Shown here piece by piece: positions 15,000-22,520 of a stretch of DNA of 48,709 bases. The stretch is from the NCBI GenBank assembly GCA_964396225.1, contig CAYNEL010000003.1:1-48709 (forward strand), read 5' to 3'. Below the pieces are notes generated by a model that did no database searches, was not told the origin of the DNA, and saw only the letters and a program-made list of their open reading frames with translations. This DNA comes from CAYNEL01 sp964396225 (lineage in GTDB: Bacteria > Patescibacteriota > Minisyncoccia > Moranbacterales > UBA1568). The position numbers and the translations under genes were made by a program. Each line of letters opens with the position of its first letter. Position 1 is the stretch's first letter.

Positions 15000-15917
15000 G
15001 CGCCTCATCCGCTTGCCGTGGAAGGCCTCATACACTTCCTTGAGCCGCGCGTCCGTGACATGGGTGTAGATCTGGGTGGTAGTGATGGAGGAATGCCCGA
15101 GCAGCGCCTGGACACTCCGGATGTCGGCCCCGTTGGCCAGAAGATCGGTGGCGAAGCTGTGGCGGAGTGTGTGGGGGTGGACGTCCTTGACGATGCCCGC
15201 GCGGCGGGCGTATTTCTTGACGATGCGCTGGACGGTGCGGGGCGTGAGGCGCAGGTCCTCATCATCCTTCTTGGCGCCGAAACCGCGTTTGGTCGAGATG
15301 AAGAGGGCCGGATCGAGGTCCTGACGCTTGCCGAGATAGCCCTCGAGCGCCGTCCTGGCCCGGTCGGAGAGGAAGACCAGACGCACCTTGCTCCCCTTGC
15401 CGCGCACGGCGAACTCCTGTTTTTTCAGGTTGACCTGGTCGCGGTCGAGCCCGACCAGCTCAGACACCCGGAGCCCCGAGGAAAAGAGGAGCTCCAGTAT
15501 GGCCCGGTCGCGGTAGGCGTCCTGGGCATTGCCTGTCACGGCTTCGAACAGCCGTTCCACTTCGTCCGGTTCGAGGAAATCCACCTGGCGCATCGGCACC
15601 TTGCCCACCTCGACCTTCTCGGCCGCCACGGCCTTGGCGTCATGCTTGGCCAAGTATTTGAGGAAGGTCCTGAGGACGATGATGTGGTGGTTCTGGGTGC
15701 TTTTTTTGAGTGGATCGCCTTTCCTAGTGGAACGGCGGTTGAGGAAAATGCGGTACTCCCGGATCTTGTCGAGGGTGAGATCGGCCGGCTGGGTGAGCTT
15801 GGACCAGGCGAGAAAGCGGCCGAGACAGGCATCGTAGTCGGCCACCGTGGCGGGGGAGCGGCCGAGCTCAATCTCCAGGTATTCGATGAAGCGGCGGCGG
15901 AATTGGTCGAGGGTCAT
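14991..15917 (-). CDS. XerC/XerD-type tyrosine recombinase
   Basis: Xer recombinases resolve chromosome dimers at dif, and single-Xer systems (XerH, XerA, XerS) exist. From ATG 15917 the protein has 308 residues, typical for Xer. The SAM-like core-binding domain is at about 1-90 and the catalytic domain at about 112-300. Catalytic residues in this numbering are R150 (SGLRVSEL), K174 or K177 (RGKGSKVRL), H249 and R252 (HPHTLRHSFAT), H275 (LLGHSSITTT) and nucleophile Y284 (IYTH). All six are present. An upstream in-frame GTG (15968) is rejected because a TGG-TACTAT promoter lies between it and ATG 15917. The mRNA is probably leaderless. Only one xer gene is in the window, so I cannot tell XerC from XerD. 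Confidence 0.92.
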   Translation of the reverse strand: MTLDQFRRRFIEYLEIELGRSPATVADYDACLGRFLAWSKLTQPADLTLDKIREYRIFLNRRSTRKGDPLKKSTQNHHIIVLRTFLKYLAKHDAKAVAAEKVEVGKVPMRQVDFLEPDEVERLFEAVTGNAQDAYRDRAILELLFSSGLRVSELVGLDRDQVNLKKQEFAVRGKGSKVRLVFLSDRARTALEGYLGKRQDLDPALFISTKRGFGAKKDDEDLRLTPRTVQRIVKKYARRAGIVKDVHPHTLRHSFATDLLANGADIRSVQALLGHSSITTTQIYTHVTDARLKEVYEAFHGKRMRRKK

Positions 15918-15923
15918 GTTCCC

Positions 15924-15932
15924 ATAGTACCA
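15924..15932 (-). promoter_or_regulatory. Extended -10 promoter of the xer gene (leaderless)
   Basis: On the minus strand, TGG-TACTAT ends 6 nt before ATG 15917, so a +7 start falls on the start codon itself. The -35 is weak. Confidence 0.6.
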
Positions 15933-15989
15933 AACGGCCATCCCGAGAACGAAAAGAACGGATGCCACGCAAAATGGACTTTGGACTTT

Positions 15990-16066
15990 TTTTGGCTTAA
16001 ATGAGCCACTGTATAAAAATTAAAGGCTTATTTAAGCCATTTTTAATGAAAAAAGTGTCATTTTTC
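15990..16066. other. Intergenic cluster of three AT-rich hairpins
   Basis: Between the divergent xer and LysM-CHAP genes lie TGGCT...AGCCA (15993-16008), GGCTTA-TT-TAAGCC (16025-16038, followed by ATTTTT) and AATGAAAAA...TTTTTCATT (9-bp stem, about 16045-16069). The first two share the core GGCTTAAAT(A/G)AGCC in opposite orientation. They could be terminators, insulators or a paired operator. No coding is seen here. Confidence 0.55.
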
Positions 16067-16067
16067 A

Positions 16068-16097
16068 TTGACAAACAGGGTCTCCATAGGCTACACT
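16068..16097 (+). promoter_or_regulatory. Promoter of the LysM-CHAP gene
   Basis: Consensus TTGACA (16068-16073), an 18-bp spacer and TACACT (16092-16097). The start point is near 16104, leaving a leader of about 75 nt to the ATG at 16179 and 230 nt to the ATG at 16334. Confidence 0.75.
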
Positions 16098-16333
16098 GGT
16101 CAGTACCTAAAAGTTAGGGTCCCTCGCCATGGACGGAGCGACGATCGTCCCCTGGCCAGTCCTCAACGAGGCACCACAATGAAAGGTTTTGGCTTATTCT
16201 TAGCCATTTTTTTACGCGTTTTGGGCTGTGGTTTGAACGCCGACGCGTTTCGTTCAAGGAATTCGAAAGTGAGACTTACCGCTTCCAAAAGCGGTTGCTC
16301 AGCTATATCAAGGCGCGCCGGGACCTACGCTTC

Positions 16334-17398
16334 ATGCACTGGTTCCGCCGCTATTCCTCCCTGGCCGTTGTGGTTTCCGGGGCTTTTCTCGTCACTGGCA
16401 CCAACCTGACCGCCGATGACGGCCTCGGCGTCGCCACCGGCTACTTCCGCTCCCCCCAGGAGCAGAGCGAGGTGGCCAAGCGCCGCAACCAGCTGGCCAT
16501 GGAGCAGGGAAGCAACCTTTCCTACGCCCCTCTGGTAGACACTGTCAATGCGGTGGATCCTGAAAGCCGCGACAGTGGCAACCTGCCGGCCATTTCCCCG
16601 GCCCATGACTTCTTCGTGGCGGCCGCCCAGGCCTCCGCGGTGAGGGAGGATCCCGAGGAGGACGGCGGCGTGACCATTTATACCGTCGAGTCCGGCGATA
16701 CGGTCAGCCAGATCGCCGCCGCCCACAACGTCACTATCAACACCATCCTCTGGGCCAACGACCTGGACAACGTGGACTCCATCAAGCCTGGGGACAAGAT
16801 TTTCATCCTGCCGGTGGCGGGCCTGTCCCATACCGTGAAAAGCGGCGAAACCATCGAATCCATCGCCAGCCAGTTCAAGGCCGACAAGGACCGTATCATT
16901 GCCTTCAACGAGCTGCCGGCCAACGGCCGCCTCGACGAAGGCCAGACCATCATCATCCCGGGCGGCCAGAAAGAGGCGCCTCGGCCAGCCGATGACAGCC
17001 TGGTCTCCCGCCGCCAATACGCCACGGGGGACTCCGGCACCACGACCGGCGCCACCGCTGGCTGGCGCAAGCTGGAAGGCAAGGCGGGCACCGGCCACCG
17101 TTTCCCGTACGGCTACTGCACCTGGTACATCGCTCAGCGGCGCTACGTCCCGTGGGGCGGCAACGCCGGAACATGGCTCTATAACGCCAAGGCTCTCGGT
17201 TACAAGACCGGTAAGGCGCCGGCCAAAGGCGCTATCGTGGTGACCACCGACAGCGCCCGCTACGGCCACGTGGCCCTGGTAGAGAAAGTCGGCGACGGGA
17301 CCATCACCGTAAGCGAGATGAACTACAAAGCCTGGGGCAAAACCAATACCCGCGTCATCCCCGTCTCGAGCCGGAGCATCCGCGGGTACATCTACTAG
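16334..17398 (+). CDS. Secreted LysM-LysM-CHAP peptidoglycan hydrolase
   Basis: From ATG 16334 the protein has 354 residues: membrane anchor/signal segment (YSSLAVVVSGAFLVTGTNL, about 7-25), linker, LysM1 (about 115-160, YTVESGDTVSQIA), LysM2 (about 165-209, HTVKSGETIESIA) and a CHAP amidase/endopeptidase domain (about 254-352). The catalytic Cys is C262 in GYCTWYIA and the His is H312 in YGHVALVE. It probably cuts peptidoglycan outside the membrane. Lying just before the T4SS-like locus, it could act as the VirB1-like wall-opening enzyme. The frame stays open upstream to 16118 and reads like protein, so the true N-terminus may lie near 16179 with a one-base frame problem (see findings). In-frame TTG 16295 is another option. 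Confidence 0.85.
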   Translation: MHWFRRYSSLAVVVSGAFLVTGTNLTADDGLGVATGYFRSPQEQSEVAKRRNQLAMEQGSNLSYAPLVDTVNAVDPESRDSGNLPAISPAHDFFVAAAQASAVREDPEEDGGVTIYTVESGDTVSQIAAAHNVTINTILWANDLDNVDSIKPGDKIFILPVAGLSHTVKSGETIESIASQFKADKDRIIAFNELPANGRLDEGQTIIIPGGQKEAPRPADDSLVSRRQYATGDSGTTTGATAGWRKLEGKAGTGHRFPYGYCTWYIAQRRYVPWGGNAGTWLYNAKALGYKTGKAPAKGAIVVTTDSARYGHVALVEKVGDGTITVSEMNYKAWGKTNTRVIPVSSRSIRGYIY

Positions 17399-17425
17399 GA
17401 ACACCCGCCCCGTCCCCGAACACGC

Positions 17426-17455
17426 ATCCCGCCCTGCCCGGCGGGATTTCGTTTT
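17426..17455 (+). terminator. Terminator after the LysM-CHAP gene
   Basis: ATCCCGCC (17426-17433) pairs with GGCGGGAT (17440-17447) around a 6-nt loop and is followed by TTCGTTTT. The stem is strong and the T-tract interrupted. Confidence 0.75.
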
Positions 17456-17497
17456 GTCAGAATGACCGCCGGCGTTCCCCCGCCCGCGCGGTGATTG

Positions 17498-17506
17498 TGG
17501 TATAAT
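17498..17506 (+). promoter_or_regulatory. Extended -10 promoter of the VirB6-like gene
   Basis: TGG-TATAAT lies 25 nt before ATG 17532, within the recurring TGTGGTATAATT core. The -35 is poor. Confidence 0.7.
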
Positions 17507-17531
17507 TTCGGCAACGTCTCTCTTTCTTTTT

Positions 17532-20102
17532 ATGCCAACACAAACATCCGGGGGGCAGGCTCGCAGGAAGCGTTTTTCAGGTTTGCGCAAACTGGGCTCG
17601 ATGCTCCTCATCGTGAGCACGCTCTTCTTCTCCACGCCGGCTCCCGCCTATGCCATCGTGGATGCCATTGGGGATGCCATCGGCGGAGTGGTGGACAGCG
17701 TCGTGGGTAGCGTACTCGGCAGTGTGCTCGGTGCTATCCCAGGACTTGGATTCATCACGAGCGTCATCGGCCTCTCGAATACACTAGCCAACTTCGCTGG
17801 GGCTTTCGGTCCTATTTCAAATCTCGTGGGCGGCGGTATCGGCATCCCGTACGCCCAGTACATGGATGACGTATTCGGGATCCTGAACGGCACCGGTGCC
17901 TTACCTGGCGGTGGCGGCACAGGCGGACTTGGCCCGCTTGCTGGATTGGAAAAAGCCGAGCGTCTCTATCAGATAGCCCAGGAAGCCGCTACCAACCCCG
18001 CGCTCCAGCCCCCCGCTCAAAACCAAACCGTCGAAGATGCGCCGGTCTGGTCGCTCTCAGGCGCCATCGGCTCTGTGGTAGGCAATACCGTGACTGACGG
18101 CATCGACTGGATCGTCAAGTCGATTCTCTACGGTATCCTAGTTGCGGAAGGATTCCTGGTGACTGGAGCGGTGAAAGTCTTCGCCTTGGTCGTAGACGCT
18201 CAAATACTGACCAATGTTTTTAACCAGGCCGGGCAACAGCTGTACAACATGTGGCAGATCATGCGCGACCTGGTGAGCTTCTTCTTCATCCTCGTCCTTG
18301 TCTTCATCGGTCTGGCCACGGTGTTCCAAGTGGATTCGTACAACTACCGCCGGATGCTCCTCCCGCTCATCCTGTCAGCCCTCCTCGTCAACTTCAGCTG
18401 GCCCATCTCCCGGGCCGTGATGGACGCCGGCAACATCCCGATGTACTGGATGCTCCAGCAGATGACTACCGTCGGCACCAATAGTCCTTGTGGCTACAAC
18501 CAAGGGGCTGAAACCATCCTCGGCAATGACCTCTTAGCCTGTCCCATCAAACAGCTCATGGTACCGGACAGTGCCGGCGAAGCAAGGACTCGCTCCTACG
18601 GATTCCTCGTCTTCTCCGTCATCTATCTCTTCATCTTCGCCATCACCCTCATCATTCTCGCCATCCAGCTCTTCGTCCGGGTGGTGGCTCTGGCCCTCAT
18701 CATGGTCATCAGCCCGATCGGCTTCGTAGGCATGATCCTGCCGGGCGCCCGCTCACTCGGGGGACGCTGGTGGCATGCCCTCTTCCAGTACACGTTTTTC
18801 GGCCCGGTCGCCATCCTCCTTCTTCTCATCGCCAGCCAATTCGTCTTTATCGTAGGCACGGCCACCCCGTTCGGATTTAACGCGCTCACCACTTTCCCAC
18901 AAGACGCCATCGCCAGCATGAACGACACCAGCAACACCTCGGCAAGAATCGGGTCAGCTTTGGTTATCCTTTCCATTCCCATCATCGTCCTCTTCTACGC
19001 TATCAAACTGGGCGGTATGTGGAGCATCGCCGCCGCCGGCGCGGCCGTCGGCATCGGCTATGGTGCCGGTCGCTTCGTGGGCAAGGTCGCCCAAAGCCCG
19101 GCCAAGGGAGCCTGGATGGGACTGCGCGCCACCGGCATCCCTGGCGGTATGCAGAAGGCCTGGCAGAGCGGAAGACTGGCCCGATTCATCAACCCCAACG
19201 CCTACAAGAAAGCGACAGCGGCCCGTGAAAGCTACCACGAGGCTCGGTTCTCCGGGGCCAGTGGGAAAGAAGCGGCTTACCGCGTCAAACAACAGAAGAG
19301 TGACGCTATGGCCAAGCAGTACTCGGAGTGGGGCCGCAGTAAGTCCGATACCTATATTGATCTGAGCAGTAATGACGAAACGAAGCGCCTGGCGGCTGTT
19401 AAATACGCCGTGAGCAAAGACGGTATGATCGGCAGTGCTGAGGATGTAGCCCGCCTGCTTGATGCCGCACGCGGCGATGAAACCTTGGCAAGCAAGATTC
19501 TCGACAAGATTCCCAAAGGGAGTGTTGAAACTGGCGCGGCGCTCACCTCTCTCGTCACCACCATCAACAGCAAGGCTCAGGGTGAAAGTCCATTGCTTCA
19601 GCAGGATACCGCGAGTGCGGCCGTGCATGATATTCTCGACAAAGGAGCCGACGATAGTGCCTTTAAATCGATTGATGTGGCTGGTTACGCTGCATTGAAA
19701 CAAAGTATCGGCACATCGAAAGACGCTGAGAAAATTCAAAAGAAATTGGATAAAAAGATCCGCGGATCAGGAAATGCGAAGGTTCTGGTCGACTATGCTG
19801 TTGATATAGAAAAGAAGCCTGTTGATACTGCCTATCATGAAGTTATCGATAAGTTGAGTGAGGAAGAGCTAGGTAAGCAGGCTGTTGTGTTCCATAAAGA
19901 GCCTGCGGTTCTGAAGATAATGCGCAAACGTAAGCCTGCCGAACAACAGCGTATCCTGAGTAAAGCATCAAGCGGCGAACTCCGGGAGCTTTGGAGTAAT
20001 GAGGGGGTGTTAGATAGTGAAGAAAATGCCAAGCAGAAATTCGAAAAAGATATGGTCAGCCGCATGGGAGAAAATAAACCAGGCGGACCAACCCCCTCCT
20101 AG
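17532..20102 (+). CDS. VirB6/TrbL-like polytopic membrane protein of a T4SS-like system
   Basis: VirB6/TrbL proteins form the inner-membrane channel base of type IV secretion systems. This 856-residue protein has a signal peptide (basic start, hydrophobic 22-36, AYA near residue 41), a Gly-rich stretch (about 120-140), and about six membrane helices between 190 and 505, including FFFILVLVFIGLATVF and ALIMVISPIGFVGMIL. A hydrophilic C-terminal tail of about 330 residues is likely cytoplasmic. Similar proteins sit beside VirB4 in many CPR genomes. It heads the locus with its own promoter. The last 500 bases are clearly more AT-rich than the rest, suggesting a variable or acquired tail. Assignment rests on topology and neighbours rather than one decisive motif. 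Confidence 0.75.
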   Translation: MPTQTSGGQARRKRFSGLRKLGSMLLIVSTLFFSTPAPAYAIVDAIGDAIGGVVDSVVGSVLGSVLGAIPGLGFITSVIGLSNTLANFAGAFGPISNLVGGGIGIPYAQYMDDVFGILNGTGALPGGGGTGGLGPLAGLEKAERLYQIAQEAATNPALQPPAQNQTVEDAPVWSLSGAIGSVVGNTVTDGIDWIVKSILYGILVAEGFLVTGAVKVFALVVDAQILTNVFNQAGQQLYNMWQIMRDLVSFFFILVLVFIGLATVFQVDSYNYRRMLLPLILSALLVNFSWPISRAVMDAGNIPMYWMLQQMTTVGTNSPCGYNQGAETILGNDLLACPIKQLMVPDSAGEARTRSYGFLVFSVIYLFIFAITLIILAIQLFVRVVALALIMVISPIGFVGMILPGARSLGGRWWHALFQYTFFGPVAILLLLIASQFVFIVGTATPFGFNALTTFPQDAIASMNDTSNTSARIGSALVILSIPIIVLFYAIKLGGMWSIAAAGAAVGIGYGAGRFVGKVAQSPAKGAWMGLRATGIPGGMQKAWQSGRLARFINPNAYKKATAARESYHEARFSGASGKEAAYRVKQQKSDAMAKQYSEWGRSKSDTYIDLSSNDETKRLAAVKYAVSKDGMIGSAEDVARLLDAARGDETLASKILDKIPKGSVETGAALTSLVTTINSKAQGESPLLQQDTASAAVHDILDKGADDSAFKSIDVAGYAALKQSIGTSKDAEKIQKKLDKKIRGSGNAKVLVDYAVDIEKKPVDTAYHEVIDKLSEEELGKQAVVFHKEPAVLKIMRKRKPAEQQRILSKASSGELRELWSNEGVLDSEENAKQKFEKDMVSRMGENKPGGPTPS

Positions 20103-20131
20103 CATAGTATCTATCACTCTACTCATCTCCT

Positions 20132-21223
20132 GTGCCCGAGCTCGTTCACTCTATTGATGACAAAGCTCTTTATCCAATGCTCGTTCCAGATGATCCGAAC
20201 GAGTTGGACGGGAGCGAAAACAGCCAGCGAGTCACTCTTCGCTGGTCTGTTTTCGATGCCCTTTCTCCGGAAAAAAAGAACATCCTCCTGAGTGAGGAGA
20301 CGCCCAAAAAAATATTGGCTATCAGCCAACAAACTGGCTTGTCAAGACTTGGCGCGGCTCAAATCAGCATCATCGTCCGCCTCTTGGCTTTCGGCCGTAT
20401 CCATGGCGAAGAAGTCCGGTCCCGTCTAGCCACACTCTTGAAAAACGAGGGGAAGGATCCGAATATGGCATCGGCTGTCGCCGATATTATCGATCGCGAA
20501 ATCATGACCCTGACACATGCCCCGGAACCAAGCGACGAAGAGTCGCCGGAGGAACAAAAACATTCACAGGCGCCCACAACTCCCCTCCCTCTCCTGAAAG
20601 CTCTGGCCAACCATCCGAAATTGGGGGAACAGATCATCACCGAGGGACGGATTCGGGTGAGGAGCGAGGCGGAACCGGTCCGGGGGACGCTCCGCAACTG
20701 GATCCGGAGCTACCGGGACGCGGTAGGTATCGGCAACTACGATCCGTTAGTCCGAGGGCGGTTCATCTTCAACCACGACAACACCCGGCGGCTCTCCAGC
20801 CTGGAACAGGAAAAACTGGCGCTCCTCTTCAAATCCCTCGAGGAGGAGACTCTGCTCGACATCGATCCATCCCGGCCGGCTATCATTTTTCCCTCTCCTA
20901 AGCCAAAAAAAACATCTGCCCCCCAGCCAGCCGCCGGATTGGCCCCCGCTTTCCGACCAGGCACGTTCCCGCCCCCCGTCGCCCCTCTGCCGTCAAGGCC
21001 GGTATCCGTTCCGGGCGCGCGCCAGACGCCACCCGCCCAACCACCCGTAGCGCCCCAGGCTCCAGTCCTTCGCATCGGGGGAGCCCGCCAGCACGGGGCC
21101 GACGCCATCCGCACGGAACAGGCGGCCCGCTACGGGGACGGTGCCCCCCTGCCTACGGCGGATACCGACGAGCCCTCCATCCGGTTCTCGACCGACCACA
21201 TCCTGCCAAGCGAACGCCAGTAG
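20132..21223 (+). CDS. Hypothetical protein of the T4SS-like locus
   Basis: I do not recognise this 363-residue soluble protein. The N-terminal third (about 30-130) is helical with a possible HTH-like piece (ILAISQQTGLSRLGAAQISIIVRLL). The middle (about 150-250) contains charged, structured sequence (RNWIRSYRDAVGIGNYDPLVRGRFIFN). Residues 255-330 are Pro/Ala-rich and probably disordered. The start is GTG 20132 (cctGTG), 29 bp after the VirB6-like stop, so it is cotranscribed with it. A terminator follows and a new promoter drives the VirB4 genes. There is no membrane segment. It could be a cytoplasmic accessory or regulator of the secretion apparatus. The 5' part is AT-rich like the end of the preceding gene. 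Confidence 0.65.
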   Translation: MPELVHSIDDKALYPMLVPDDPNELDGSENSQRVTLRWSVFDALSPEKKNILLSEETPKKILAISQQTGLSRLGAAQISIIVRLLAFGRIHGEEVRSRLATLLKNEGKDPNMASAVADIIDREIMTLTHAPEPSDEESPEEQKHSQAPTTPLPLLKALANHPKLGEQIITEGRIRVRSEAEPVRGTLRNWIRSYRDAVGIGNYDPLVRGRFIFNHDNTRRLSSLEQEKLALLFKSLEEETLLDIDPSRPAIIFPSPKPKKTSAPQPAAGLAPAFRPGTFPPPVAPLPSRPVSVPGARQTPPAQPPVAPQAPVLRIGGARQHGADAIRTEQAARYGDGAPLPTADTDEPSIRFSTDHILPSERQ

Positions 21224-21265
21224 GGAACCGCGATGGCGCGGAAGCGTATCAAGCGCTTGATTTTC

Positions 21266-21284
21266 CCGCTTTGAGCGGTTTTTT
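21266..21284 (+). terminator. Terminator between the two T4SS-like units
   Basis: CCGCT-TTG-AGCGG (21266-21278) is followed by six T. The T-run lies 17 bp before the next -10 box, so it also occupies the -35 position of the following promoter. Confidence 0.8.
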
Positions 21285-21298
21285 GTTTGTCGGGCGTG

Positions 21299-21307
21299 TG
21301 GTATAAT
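21299..21307 (+). promoter_or_regulatory. Extended -10 promoter of the prgI-virB4 operon
   Basis: TGG-TATAAT sits within the TGTGGTATAATT core shared with the VirB6-like gene promoter. The leader to ATG 21386 is about 72 nt. Confidence 0.7.
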
Positions 21308-21385
21308 TCGCCTGTCGGACGAGTCGCACTCCCGGCCGTTTTCGTTTGAAAGCCGGGGCGGCGACCGAAAACCAAAGCGCTTGTT

Positions 21386-21811
21386 ATGGCCACGTACAAC
21401 GTCCCCCAATACATCGACGTCGAAGACAAGGTGGCGGGCCCCCTCACCGCCAAACAGCTGCTCTGGATGTTCGGGATGGGAGCGGCCCTCCTCGTGCTGT
21501 ACAACATGTTCGAGTTCAACGTCTTCGCGTTCCTCTCGGTGCCGGTCATCCTCATTTTCTGTGCCTTCGCCTTCTACCGGCCGTACAACATGCCGCTCAT
21601 CGCGTTCGTGTCGTACACCCTCCTCTTCCTCGTCCGCCCCAAGCTCTACGTGTGGATCCGGGACGGCCGCGGTAAACCGCACAAGGCCGAGCCGAAGCCC
21701 AAACAGGCCGAAGCCAAAGGCAAGGCCACGGACGGCGCGCCCGCCCCCGGGGCCAAAAAGGTCGTCACTCTCGACCAAATCGCCGACCTGACCAAGATCC
21801 TCGACCAGTGA
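21386..21811 (+). CDS. PrgI family protein (VirB3-like T4SS component)
   Basis: PrgI-type proteins are short inner-membrane subunits of Gram-positive and CPR T4SSs, comparable to VirB3. The 141-residue product begins with the family-like YNVPQYIDVEDKVAGPLTAKQ. Two close membrane helices follow (about 25-62, WMFGMGAALLVLYNMF and FLSVPVILIFCAFAFY), then a third hydrophobic stretch (about 70-80) and a Lys/Ala/Pro-rich cytoplasmic tail. ATG 21386 (gttATG) is the first gene of an operon continuing with the VirB4 N-part, VirB4 and a VirB2-like pilin. That order is typical of VirB3-VirB4 neighbours. Confidence 0.85.
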   Translation: MATYNVPQYIDVEDKVAGPLTAKQLLWMFGMGAALLVLYNMFEFNVFAFLSVPVILIFCAFAFYRPYNMPLIAFVSYTLLFLVRPKLYVWIRDGRGKPHKAEPKPKQAEAKGKATDGAPAPGAKKVVTLDQIADLTKILDQ

Positions 21812-21827
21812 AGCAAACCCTTTTCTT

Positions 21828-22520
21828 ATGGCTGAAAAAAAGAAAAAAACCGAATCCGCCCCGAGCAACAGCGCCCAGCGTTTCGTGGACATCGAGGAAA
21901 TCCGCGACGGGGTCATCGTGCTGAAGAACGGCGGCTTGCGTGCCATCCTCCTCGCCTCGTCCCTCAACTTCGACCTCAAGTCCTCCGAGGAGCAGGACGC
22001 CATCATCCTCCAATACCAAAATTTTATCAACTCCCTCGACTTCCCGCTCCAGATCATGATCCATTCCCGGCGCTTCAACATCAAGCCCTACCTCGAGATG
22101 CTGAAGCAGAAGGAAGTCGAACAGACCAACGAGCTGCTCCGGCTCCAGATCTCCGAATACCGCACGTTCATCCAAAACCTGACTGAAGTGTCGAACATCA
22201 TGTCCAAATTCTTCTACGTGGTGGTGCCCTTCGCCCCGATCGAGGACCAGGAGAAGAAAGGGATGTTCAACAAGCTGACCACCATGTTCAACCCAGCCCA
22301 GGTCATCAAGGAAAAGCTTGAGTTTTTCCAGACGTACAAGAACCAGCTCAACCAGCGCGTCGACCATGTCACCTACGGCCTCTCCGGCACCGGCATCCAG
22401 CTCACCCGCCTCGAGACGGAGGAGATCATCGAGCTTCTGTACAACACCTATAACCCGTCGCTCTACACCACCACCCTCACCAAGAACCTGGAGGGTATCG
22501 AGCTGGCGCCTAGCGTATGA
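21828..22520 (+). CDS. VirB4 N-terminal-domain-like protein
   Basis: The 230-residue protein looks like the N-terminal half of VirB4/TraC, encoded separately: VDIEEIRDGVIVLKNGGLRAILLASSLNFDLKS, then QNFINSLDFPLQIMIHSRRF and YRTFIQNLTEVSNIMSKFFYVVVPF. The C-terminal part includes a helix-rich FFQTYKNQLNQRVDHV. It has no Walker motif. In many CPR genomes this protein precedes the VirB4 ATPase, and the two probably assemble together at the inner membrane. The stop overlaps the start of the next gene in an ATGA, indicating coupled translation and near 1:1 production. Confidence 0.75.
   Translation: MAEKKKKTESAPSNSAQRFVDIEEIRDGVIVLKNGGLRAILLASSLNFDLKSSEEQDAIILQYQNFINSLDFPLQIMIHSRRFNIKPYLEMLKQKEVEQTNELLRLQISEYRTFIQNLTEVSNIMSKFFYVVVPFAPIEDQEKKGMFNKLTTMFNPAQVIKEKLEFFQTYKNQLNQRVDHVTYGLSGTGIQLTRLETEEIIELLYNTYNPSLYTTTLTKNLEGIELAPSV

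Noticed and set aside
16325..17635. 436-codon open frame antisense to the LysM-CHAP gene
   Set aside because: Shadow frame, repetitive Gly/Asp/Ala composition and no motif. The plus strand has clear LysM and CHAP domains.
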